From: Apostichopus japonicus
Taxonomy: Eukaryota > Echinodermata > Holothuroidea > Aspidochirotida > Stichopodidae
Assembly: GCF_037975245.1 (NCBI RefSeq)
Contig: NC_092577.1
Span: 4,113,501-4,177,500 of the forward strand
DNA length: 64,000 nt
Direction: 5' to 3'
Below, piece after piece: positions 20,701 to 30,100 of the stretch (position 1 is its first letter; every line of letters begins with the position of its first letter). The translations under genes and the position numbers were made by a program. The notes under the pieces were generated by a model that saw nothing but the letters and a program-made list of their open reading frames with translations, was not told where the DNA came from and made no database searches.

Positions 20701-21810
20701 AACGTCAACTTTACCCATGCACTCCAGCTTAGACTTATTAGCACCATGTAAAACTTTATCTGTTTTACTTAAACTAGTGTTTAAATTCAGCTTGTTGTAC
20801 ATACTTTCAGGAATGATTGATTCATCAGCCCCTGTATCAATAGCAAACTTTACCTTGACATCATTAACATAAACATCAATTGTCCATGATTTTGTCTTTG
20901 CTCTTCCATTGTCCAATTGACCAATAAACATGTAGTTGATCTCCCCAGGATCGTCTTCGTCTGAGACATCTACTTCTACATATTTTACCGCTCTTGGCTT
21001 AGGTTTAACTAGATTTGGGTTTCCTTGGTCCTGTGACTGTTTCCTAAAATTCCTATGCTGCTTGTATTTTGTTTTACAACACCTTGCCCAATGACCCATT
21101 TTCTTGCACTTATTACACTTGTCTTCCTTAGCAGGACACGCAGTGTGGTTAGCACTGTAACCACATTTTCCACACTTCCTTGTGCTGGGACTGCTTTCCC
21201 TTCTGCTGGTCTGGTTTATCAGCGCTTGATCCTTAGCTGTCAAAACTTCGTGTTCCTTACGAACAACTTCGTGTAGTCTTGCCGTCCTCTTTGCTGATTC
21301 TAATGTGAGGGCGCTGTCTAGCTGCAGTTTCTGCTGTAATCTGGAGTCTCGAAGGCCAACTACAAGTCTGTCTCTAATTAGCTCCTCTTTTAGCGTTCCG
21401 TAATTACAATGCTCTGACAGCTTATATAGCCCAGTGATGAATTCATCCACTGTCTCCCCCTCCATTTGACATCTCTTATTGAATTTGGCCCTTTCATAGA
21501 TCACATTTCTACGAGCAATAAAATGGCTTTGAAATTTGTCCTTCACGTCTGAATAGGATGGACTCTGAGGTGTACTCTGACTTCCCTCACTCTCTGTGAC
21601 AACCACAATGGGCGGAAAGGTGAAACTATTGAAAATTTCTTCCGCCTGTTCCCCCATACAGTATATCAACATGTCCACTTGTGTGACTGATGGTTTTTCT
21701 GAAAGCCCACTCGCTGATCGAAATCTTTCAAATCGTTTGATCCACTGCTCCCAATCCTCACTTTTGAAGGAAAATGTCCCTGGTGGGGTTATTTGGAATT
21801 GGGTGGCCAT
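17785..21810 (-). CDS. Gypsy gag-pol polyprotein, 1341 aa
   Basis: A single uninterrupted frame. Residues 1-200 are gag. Two zinc knuckles follow at about 213-225 (CGKCGYSANHTAC) and 232-245 (CNKCKKMGHWARC). The aspartic protease motif DTGAD is at 325-329. Reverse transcriptase has D540 and FIDD at 600-603. RNase H is about 740-865 with SDASKRGLG, TDHKPL and PDALSR. Integrase has an HHCC finger (HEGH...CHTC) and a DDE core (DLYYL, DNGPQF, SNGEAE). The frame ends 25 bp before the 3' LTR. All catalytic landmarks I could look for are present, so it may be competent. There is no env frame. Confidence 0.96.
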   Translation of the reverse strand: MATQFQITPPGTFSFKSEDWEQWIKRFERFRSASGLSEKPSVTQVDMLIYCMGEQAEEIFNSFTFPPIVVVTESEGSQSTPQSPSYSDVKDKFQSHFIARRNVIYERAKFNKRCQMEGETVDEFITGLYKLSEHCNYGTLKEELIRDRLVVGLRDSRLQQKLQLDSALTLESAKRTARLHEVVRKEHEVLTAKDQALINQTSRRESSPSTRKCGKCGYSANHTACPAKEDKCNKCKKMGHWARCCKTKYKQHRNFRKQSQDQGNPNLVKPKPRAVKYVEVDVSDEDDPGEINYMFIGQLDNGRAKTKSWTIDVYVNDVKVKFAIDTGADESIIPESMYNKLNLNTSLSKTDKVLHGANKSKLECMGKVDVDFRANNRSSNQSMYVVKDCTTALLGKPAIEALDVVRIVNNVEVEKHHPKLFSGLGVMKGEYNIKLAEGYVPHAVNAPRKIASVPLYKIIKGKLQKLENEGIIFKVNEPTEFCSPMVPVPKRDKKGNVVDVRICVDYTKLNQYVKTEKFMIPSTSEVLSRLPGAKIFSKLDANSWFHQIPLTESSKLLTTFITPFGRFAYSRMPFGITSAPEHAQKRLAQLLDDLEGVEVFIDDILIHAPNQDLHDVRLGEVLNRLDKAGMTLNKAKCEISKKSIQFVGHIVSENGILPDPEKTKALRDMPRPENIHDVRRFLGIVNQFSKFSPKLSDLSQPIRELLQKDKQWVWNEPQERSFNEIKLECLSGTCLALFDPNLETKVASDASKRGLGACLYQRQQGGEWRLVFCASRSVTSAESNYAPIEREALGVTWACDTFANFLIGMKFKIETDHKPLVSLLGLKDLNQLPPRIQRFRIRLMRYNYDISHIPGKELVVPDALSRAPCGEISMSDNLEGEVQSYANYIISELPVNNSYLTKIQQEQVNDPVCVKLIEYCTDGWPDKPQLSGALKGYYPFRGEITYNNLLLRGPRIIIPSSLRLEVLDFIHEGHQGIVKCRERAKQSVWWPGISSQIGDLVYKCHTCAHQAREVKEPMMPSQFPSRPWERVAADLYYLQDSTYLLVVDYYSRYIEVAKLTSTSKSSDIIMHLQSMFSRHGIPDVFRSDNGPQFISSEFKAFSKKYGFTHITSSPLYSQSNGEAERAVQTVKGLIKKSKDPYLALMAYRATPLANGYSPSELLFGRRIKTTLPVAPSQLVPQIPDKNKLEAFEMSKRQYLKDNYDKSHRTKSLEEIPPGTQVFIKDMKTHGVVDRLLEEPRSYLVSSPRGNLRRNRKHIINCNPCSHDGNLVDFEPNISQYDESTNEQTESLTSGPIAQPSTQTQSETSKELPSYSQSSSPRPKQYRTRSGRLVKPKTWNLD

Positions 21811-22052
21811 ATTTGTGACGAACGGCAGTTAATACTAGTGCCCAGATAATAGCGTTAATGTTATTGTATAGGCCCAACGGTATATATGTAACTCACGGCA
21901 GCTTTGTAGCCTACCAAGACAATATAACAATGCTGTATGTACCGTACAGTTACCCTGTTCACTTCGACACGCTCTCCAGACACGTTCTCCAGACAGTCGA
22001 TAAAAATTGACTTACCAGCAAGGATTTTCGCCAATTTCCGCTTAAAATCGCT

Positions 22053-22066
22053 CACTTCTGACACCA
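22053..22066 (-). other. primer-binding site, tRNA-Leu type
   Basis: Directly after the 5' LTR the element strand reads TGGTGTCAGAAGTG. It is complementary to the 3' end, with CCA, of a metazoan tRNA-Leu of the CAA type as I remember it. Confidence 0.7.
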
Positions 22067-22281
22067 TGTAGTGTTATGCGCTTAGACCTTCAGGTACTAA
22101 GAATAACAATAAATAAAGATGAACACGATTCTTCTGGTTGTGTCTGTTATTTTATTTTACGGGTTCCGTGATCTTCGATAATCAGTCGTTCACAAACTGC
22201 TCGCATGCATCAGCTGTATCTCATAGCTCACAATGCGAACATAACTATCGTATATAGATTCTTCAGAATCCTTACAGTACA
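22067..22281 (-). repeat. 5' LTR of the Gypsy element
   Basis: 215 bp, matching the 3' LTR throughout. The 256 bp from here to the gag-pol ATG are the leader. Confidence 0.95.
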
Positions 22282-22930
22282 GAGTACAAGAAGCCTATTG
22301 TTTCTGGTGGAGTTCAAAGGTTATTTGGGGTCACCAGGGTCAAATTGTGAAGACCTTGTAAACATGATATCTCAAGATGGGAAGCATGGGCAGACTTCAT
22401 ATTTAGTGTGTGGAAGTACCACATTGAGAACAAATAGTCTATTGTTTTTGGTGGAGCTAAAAGGTCATTTGGGATCACGATGGGTCAAAATGTGAAAACC
22501 TTGTAACATACTATCTCAAGAAGGGAAGGTCGGACCAAGTTTGTACTAAATGTGTAGAAGTACCACATTGAGTACAAGAAGCCTATTGTGTCTGGTGGAG
22601 TTCAAAGGTTATTTGGGTTCACCAGAGGTCAAAATGTGAAAACCTAGTAAACATACTATCTCAAGAAGGGAAGGTCGGACCAACTTTATACTAAATGTGT
22701 AAAAGTACCACATTGAGTACAAGAAGCCTATTATTTCTGGTGGAGTTCAAAGGTTATTTGGGGTCACCATGGGTGAAATTGTGAAAACCTAGTAAACATG
22801 ATATCTCAAGATGGGAAGCTTGAGCCAACCTTTAATTTAGTATATAGAAGTACCACATTGAATTAAAGAAGCCTATTGTTTTGGTAGAGGTCAAAGGTCA
22901 TTCAAATCGTGAAACCCTTGTAAACATGTA
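22282..22930. repeat. ~143-bp satellite, right part
   Basis: It begins with the GAGTA target duplication (22282-22286), then continues the interrupted unit and about five more, decaying near 22920. Confidence 0.9.
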
Positions 22931-24503
22931 CACCCTCACTAAACATTACGTCAGATTCATGAAGAAAACTTCTCATGTTATATCATCGAAACCACAATGC
23001 ATTTTTGCATTCTGGTTATAATTTGCATGAATTTGTTTTTTCTTCTAAAGTACCTGGCATATAGCATATAGTAAACAGTATCATTGTGGCAAATAAGTGG
23101 AAATTCTACTTTTAAAATTTACCAAAAATAAATCCAAAGAATACAATCATGTTCTTAGCAAACAACTTACAGCTATGTGGAAGTCTTTATGGCAGAGTTA
23201 TTCGTATTGACGTCACGTGATAAACAACAGCGTTGGAAAGAACGGAAGCTAGCTGCACTCTCAGCCACACATTCAGCGGCACAAATAGCGGTCAAAATAT
23301 TAAATCAACGTGTTATATTGGAGAGCATGATTTTACTTTCATTATTAATTATTTGCAAGAAAGCAGTTACATTATTAACATTTATGAAAGGAGGGCATTC
23401 TCAGTAAATTACATACATATTCGAGACATACCGCAGAAGCGTTGATCCGTTCCCAGCATTTTCGTGGGGTAAAGAGGGAGGGGGGGGGGGCATCAACAGT
23501 TTCTCGTCAGTTATGTTAAGTTTAACAAAGAAGAAAGAGGGAATTTATGAAAGAAGAATTGTAACTCGCAAAATACATTTACTTTTTTATTAGTCGCCAT
23601 ATTCTGCATAAACTGATAAGCTACTGAAAACAAGAATGTTGTATTAGAAATTGTAAAACGGGTTATCGAGTAATAAAACTTTTCTTAATTTTTGTGGGAA
23701 AATATATATAATCCAGCAAGGAAGAAAGAAACATGTATAAACATGTTAGCCATGTTTAGATTACAACATCGAACAAGCAAGAAACGCGACCGCAACGATA
23801 TATAACAACTGTAAAATGTTTCTGCCGAGGACGTAAAGGGCGATAGTGGTTGAATGTGCACAAGAATGCAAATAGTGCTCGAAAAGCCACGGAAGGCTCC
23901 ATATTTATGAATGTCTTGGTATAATACGAATGACAACTCAAATTTATCTCCAGAGATCAGAAATATCCTCGATGTTCCTGAAAACAACGGATGACCTGAA
24001 GTGTATTTATAAAGTTGTAAAAATGATGTTAATTGTCTCGCATGCCAGAACGTATTGTAATAACCTGTGTCAACCAAGACAAGCGCAATGTGTGCTCTAT
24101 ATAGTTATTGAGTATTGCTGGAACACCGCTATTACCATTCGCAACGAGTATAGCAGGCATGAGCCGTTTTCCCGCGAATTCGCGGACTATCCGCGATTTC
24201 ATAAATTTCTACCTCCGAGATTTACAACCTATTATCCTAACACACTGTAGCATACGCAAACTGAAGCCTATACCGCAATTTTTGCAAAGAACCGTATTTT
24301 TTTTTTACCACAGGCTCAACCCTGCTACAGTTATTACTTATTAATAGGTGGAGCGCACTTAATATCATGTTGAATGAAGAATATTAAAACGATATGTTAT
24401 TTTTTAAATTGATTTGAAATGTCAGATAAGTAGGCCTATAGACAAGGATTTCCTTCTATATTAATACCAGCGTAGAAAATATTGACCATATTTGTACCAA
24501 TAA
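22931..24503. other. intergenic, no gene seen
   Basis: AT-rich. Open frames up to 130 codons lack splice sites or recognisable motifs. A short poly-G run is at ~23480. Confidence 0.5.
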
Positions 24504-24767
24504 CCCAGCAAACACAAAACGTTAGGCCTATCATTACATTTTTAAAAGAGCCTCTAAAATATGTTTTTATAATGTTAAATGTGGTGTTATAAAAACGTCG
24601 GCATAACGTTTTTATGAGATATTAATGTTATATTAATTAATGTTTTAACGAAAAAAAATGTTATGAAATAATAGCCTGATAACGTTTTCGTGATATATTA
24701 TTACACCATCAAAACAAAAGACGAAACGTTTTAATAACGTTTTAAAAACGTTTTTGTGTTTGCTGGG
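24504..24767. mobile_element. 264-bp MITE with CCCAGCAAACACAAAA ends
   Basis: The inverted ends cccagcaaacacaaaacgtt and aacgtttttgtgtttgctgg face each other. The interior is rich in aacgttttta repeats in both directions. The target duplication is unclear. Confidence 0.75.
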
Positions 24768-25741
24768 AAACTTCCAAATATTATGAACGTTCATTAAACG
24801 GATATATTCTACTGGCGAACACATCGTCTATTAAAAAAAAGAGCTGCTATTTTGTAATTACAAAAAAGGGATGTATTCTTTATTTCGAATACTGTCGGAT
24901 TTTCCCAATATTTAAGACAGATGTTCAGTGAGTTTATGATTCGCTCCCTCGTTATACAACGAGCATTTTAGAAAATATGTTAGTATTACAAAAATAATTG
25001 GGGGGGGGGGGGTGGGATGCGTATGTCTTGAATAATAAATACCCAATTTTAAACATGTCAATAGAACAAAGTTATGTTTCTGCAAAAAATATCAAGCAAA
25101 TAAAATGACTAAGCTCGCACGATAAACCTTTACAAAATGTACTACAATAAACAGACAGCACTCCGTTATTTCAATATTTATATCACTAACGTAAACCATG
25201 CAAAAATTGAAATTGTTCCGAAATTAATCCTCATTAGGAACCGACTTGATAAAAGACGATATTTACGATACTATAAGATATGAGTATAACTATCTCTCGG
25301 ACATTTGAAGCCTATATTGTAGGCTATATTCTCTCAATTGAAATCTCATATTTTACGTATAGTGTACGATTAGAGACTACACGCGCATGAACACTTCACA
25401 TAATATGTAAAACACATGATGATATTATAAACATACACTGGGATTATATAAATTTAAACTACCCGGTGATAAACTGGAATTATCCTTTTCTTAAAGTTCA
25501 GTATAATTATATTCAAACTATATTGAAGCATTTGATTAGAATTTGAGACTGAAAAGTCAAAGGTCGGCTCAAGGTTAACATTGAGCCTGACTATTTCAAT
25601 TGAAATAGTCAGTAAACATATAGGCCTACTAATTAGAAACGATTTTGTTGTATTTTGAAAAGGGTGGGGAGAAAATAGCTCCATATAGACCCTCTCTCAG
25701 TCTCCTCATTTACGGCAGAGAAGACAAATGAGGTGTCGACA
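24768..25741. other. intergenic, no gene seen
   Basis: AT-rich, with a poly-G run at ~24998. No coding signal. Confidence 0.5.
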
Positions 25742-26015
25742 GGCGCGTAGGCAACTTGGGGGGGGGGGGCGAAGGGGCAGCCGCCCCCCCCCCCCCTTGA
25801 GCATATTTTTTTAAATGTTTTTATGATACCGCTAGTAATTTCAAAGAGAAAATGCTAAGATGCAACTTACAAGGCCTGGGGAGTGCCATGTCCAGCGATC
25901 TGGGAGGCATTTTCGGCCAAAATTTTCTTATACGCTTCGCGCCAACACCACTGTGGCGCTACGCTTAGATAGTTTGCAATGCCTTATCTACGGCTCTGAA
26001 AGTTTGCCTACAGTT
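25742..26015. mobile_element. hAT-type MITE relic
   Basis: caggcgcgtaggcaac and a G/C-run block are followed by aaggcctggggagtgccatg and tgtggcgctacgcttagata. The latter is shared with 59780-59870 and 60245-60350. Ends and target duplication are decayed. Confidence 0.5.
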
Positions 26016-26857
26016 TCGACCCTCCCTTGGTAGATTGAGTGTCGAATACCAACATTCTCTGATATTGTTTCCCCAGGCGTATAAGCAAGCTAACGTATAG
26101 GGTCAGTTTAGTTCAATAATAATTACATACTACGTGGATATCCGATACAAGATAAATATACTTGGTAAACTACATTTCTCATTATTCGTTGACAAGCCCA
26201 TCAAAGTTCAGACAATCTCTTTCGCCCTAATTCGGTTTAAGACGTCGTGGACTATATATGTTTACAGTTTTAACACAAAAGCTTATATACCATTTAGTCA
26301 TGTATGGGTGAGTGTGGGGGGGGGGGGTTGGGTTGGTCTGGTGTATCAAATATACGAAAAAAATGGTGAGTTGTGTGGCACCGTAATTAGACTACAACTG
26401 ATATCAATAGTAAGGTCTACACGCAATGCTATGCTAATAACTTTTTATGAATTTCGGTGTGTTGTGTGTGCGATTGGTGTCTCCGTTACCCTTTTTACAA
26501 TATTTTACAATTTAAATCAAACTCGATATAGTTTCCTTTTTTATTACTTTATTAATTGTAATTTAAGTATTGTTGATGTTTCGTAATTATTTGCAGTGAC
26601 GAACGACTGACTCATCAATAGAGCAATGAATGTTATATTTGTCTTTGCTCCGATTTTTTTCAAGTTGTCATTCACTTTCGAACAAGGAACTCTTTTAGTG
26701 TATGTTTCAATTTGAAGGTTTCATGTTTTCTTATGTTGTTATCCATAAAGTATATTCCAACATGCACGCTCCGTTTGGTCAGACTTATTTAACTTCTGAA
26801 TTATTACGTGAAATGTTTCGTGAAATGCGCAGCTTCACAGTCATCTTGTCCATCAAC
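26016..26857. other. downstream of the fibrinogen-related gene, no other gene seen
   Basis: It includes that gene's 3' side and a poly-G run near 26320. A 150-codon plus-strand open frame has no recognisable domain and is probably chance. Confidence 0.45.
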
Positions 26858-27174
26858 TCAAGAGGATGGTCGAATTTTCATCTCAACATATTGGACGTTG
26901 CAGTAACTACCAATAAAAGTAGAAGAGTATATCATTTCCCCGTTGCCTCCATTGTAGACACCGTTGAGATTTTCACCAGTACAAACTGAATGATAGCTGC
27001 TGCTGTATTGGAAATACCAGCAATAGCCTTCATTACCAACACAAAGAGAGCAGGCATAATCATTATGCCACCAGCCACTTCGGTGGAGCTCTGCACAGTT
27101 GAATCTAGCGCATGCGTCATTGTCTCGGTCATGCGTGCTGAATTGATTTCCTTTGTTATAAATGAGATTATAAC
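26858..27174 (-). CDS. fibrinogen-related gene, terminal exon
   Basis: Acceptor gcttcacag, stop TGA at 26858-26860. It encodes FSTHDRDNDACARFNCAELH, RSGWWHNDYACSL, then NLNGVYNGG and VEMKIRPSS. The DRDND calcium-site motif is kept. About 24 Cys/Tyr/Ser-rich residues (CVGNEGYCWYFQ...) sit between ACSL and NLNG, where the family usually has only a few. Confidence 0.92.
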
Positions 27175-30100
27175 CTGTGAAGCAAAACAATAAGAACCAT
27201 CAGTGATTAATCCTTGGTCATTAAACAAAAGCGTAATTATCCTGATATATTGCACACTTTTGTGGAACAAAATAAGTTTTCAATTATACTGGAATAAGGA
27301 GGGAGGTGGGGGGGGGGGGGTTGATTACATTGAGAAAGATTCAGAATTCATTGTTAATGGGATAATGCCGTAATCATTATTAATTTCATGGGGCTGATTT
27401 ATTCTTTATAGTATTTTATTTTAATTAGGTTTCCTTACTAATGGGGGTGATCTGGATTTAATTAAACTAATTTATATTAACATATAAATTAAGCTTGTCT
27501 ACAAGAAATTATTGTCTGATGATATTAAATATTATGATTAAATTAGTAAATATTGAACTTGGTTTGAAAGGTTTTAAACTTAATACTGGGCGTTCCATTA
27601 ACTATAGTTTTTAGTTATTATTTCCACAATCAATGTCTCGGGACGTCTATGTCGTCAAACACGGTGTGTGGCTCTTCTTGGTATAATTGTTTCGCAGATC
27701 TTGTAAGAAACATTATTCTGTTAGTAGTATGTGTTTACTGTAAACCTTCAATAGTTATTTTCTGTTAATGGTTCTGTGAAGATATATGGTCGTATATCTC
27801 TTCCCGGATAAATATTTCCTGTTCTTAGACTGGTGCTTGCTCATTCAGCATATAGTCAGACTAGTTCAATATGTTGGCAATGGTACCAGATACGGTGATA
27901 CGGTAAATATCTACACTGTACTGTTTCTTTAAAGTAACGGGTCCAGAGATCACTGGCTCAAATCCTGTACGGGACAAAACCTGTACGGGACAAAACCTGC
28001 AGTGCTTTCCGCTTCCAATATTATCTTCACATCAATTGCAACTAATTAAGATGGTTGAATATGCGTGGTATTATTTCTTCACTTTACTTCTGTTTCTATC
28101 TGTGTTTTGTTCTAATTAATGTGTGACACAAACATGATAACTATCTCGTCTATATACAACCATATAAACTGTTTTCGTGAAAGGAGGAGGAGGGGGAGGG
28201 GGGGGGGGTTGGTTGTAGGGGTTTCTGATCCAGCGTACTTAAAGCAGATTTTGTAGGTAATATTTAACATCGAGAAGTGTTGAAACCGCGACGAAGATTT
28301 GTTCATGAAGTATATTGTGAACATACTAGTAACTTTAACTTGACTTATTATCTCAGGCAAGGCGTAAATATCAAACATGCAACAAACCTGTATTTCCACT
28401 GCCATTGTGAGCGCCCAGTTTATTCATTGTGTAGTTGCTGCTTTTAGAATCGACTTGAAATTCTGTATACTCAGCATATTCAGCCCTTCCACCAGAAGTA
28501 GTGATGTCAAAGCGAAGCTTGTAGTTTCTCTGGTTCGTCAAGTAATGAAGCTTTTCATTTCCTAGCCATAAGTTCCTGCTGTCACCAAACCCGTCTTTGT
28601 ACGCAGTCCAGTTTTGATAGAAACTCGTAGAGCCATCGGTACGACGTTGAAACACCTGGACGGATAGCGAGTACATATAATGAAAGAAATATAATGATGG
28701 GATTCGTGAAGCATGCTAGCAGACAAACAGAATTTAAGAAATACCGAACGAATATATATTTATAGAATACTATTTCAGTAAGCCAAATGTTGGACTTTTC
28801 CTTGGTTTTTGTTTTCTTTAGGGGGGTAGGCAATATTTAGGATTGGTACACTTTTCTTCCACTAACGTATTTTTGATACACTCAATACCTGGTAAGGAAT
28901 TATAAAAGTGCAACCAGACCGAAAACAGAAACTTGGACTTGCATTACCGTCTACAATAGACTTAATCAAAACAATACACAGAAACATACTTGAAATATTC
29001 ATATTGTTTCAATCAAGACTTACGGTCCATCCTCCACCGTTTTCCATGTTACAAGATACGTTGAATGGTAAACCAGGCCATCCCGAGTAGGCATGATTGT
29101 ATAAACGCCATCTTGTCTATGTCCAGCGTCATAAACATCCTGACAGTCTCTATACGGCAAGGATACACAAGTTTCACCGTCACCTTCGTATCCCTCATTA
29201 CAATAACACTGTCGTACTTTATTCTTGACATCACACACAGCATTGGTACTACAGTTGTATTCATCCTCACAGATCAATTGGTTATTGCTACAGGAACACT
29301 TGTGGGTGCAGTCATCGTTAACATATGTTTGCCCACTCTATAAGTTAATTGATGAAAATATAAAAAGAGGATATTTATTAACCATCGGGGTTTGTTTTCT
29401 TAGACTTTGTGTTAAAAGGTCACAGTTATAGCTTAAATGTTACATTGTCATGTGATATTGAAATGAAAAGTCGTGCAGATAGATACTCACTGGTATAACC
29501 AAGTTGACATCTGTAACGAAACAGCCGCATTCAATTGCATTGATACAGTCGCTTCCATTCAGCATGAATCCAGCTTTGCAGATACAACCCTTACTAGTTA
29601 AACAGGTACTGTTACAAGCAGACTCTCCTTTGGGATCTTCACAAGTTGCTTCACAAGTGCAGTTTCCATAGATCATGTTCGGAGGACACGTATACATCAA
29701 AGGTCCTGCATGGAGATAAGAGCGGATTAGCATTGAAATATCATGGTTAGGCCTATAATTTTCCTCAACTTAATTCCATGTAGTAACATCCTAATATGAA
29801 CCAAACGGCGGAAAGCTAATGGCGACTTTTAAAGAAAGCATTTAAATTAAATCATTGTGCATATTAATGCATAATTAATGTGATTTCTTAGATAATCACA
29901 TGATATCAGTAGTGCAATTGATATGCATACGGGACTTACCTATTAGTTTGGTAGGGACTGCAGTAATTGGTTCCTCTGTTTCTTGCATTGTCTTACCTAG
30001 AAAACATTATAGGAAGGATGTTTATGAACAATTTTGTATTAATATTAATGCTGTATTGCGGGTTCAGTTAAATGGAAATAGAATATTCTTGAATGAAGTC

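Larger units (their letters stand above)
17545..22281 (-). mobile_element. complete Ty3/Gypsy LTR retrotransposon (Mag/SURL-like)
   Basis: It has two 215-bp LTRs, a primer-binding site beside the 5' LTR, one gag-pol frame, and a 5-bp target duplication. LTRs start TGTACTGTAAGG and end AACACTACA on the element strand, with TG...CA ends. I see no difference between the LTRs, so the insertion is young. The element lies antisense to the TUBE1 direction, in a satellite. The single fused frame and domain order fit the Mag/SURL branch known from echinoderms; that placement is from memory of the family. Confidence 0.96.

Noticed and set aside
23685-24077. 130-codon minus-strand open frame
   Set aside because: AT-rich sequence with no domain or homologous pattern; chance expectation is high.
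26134-26586. 150-codon plus-strand open frame
   Set aside because: No recognisable motif, crosses a poly-G run, and lacks splice or promoter support.
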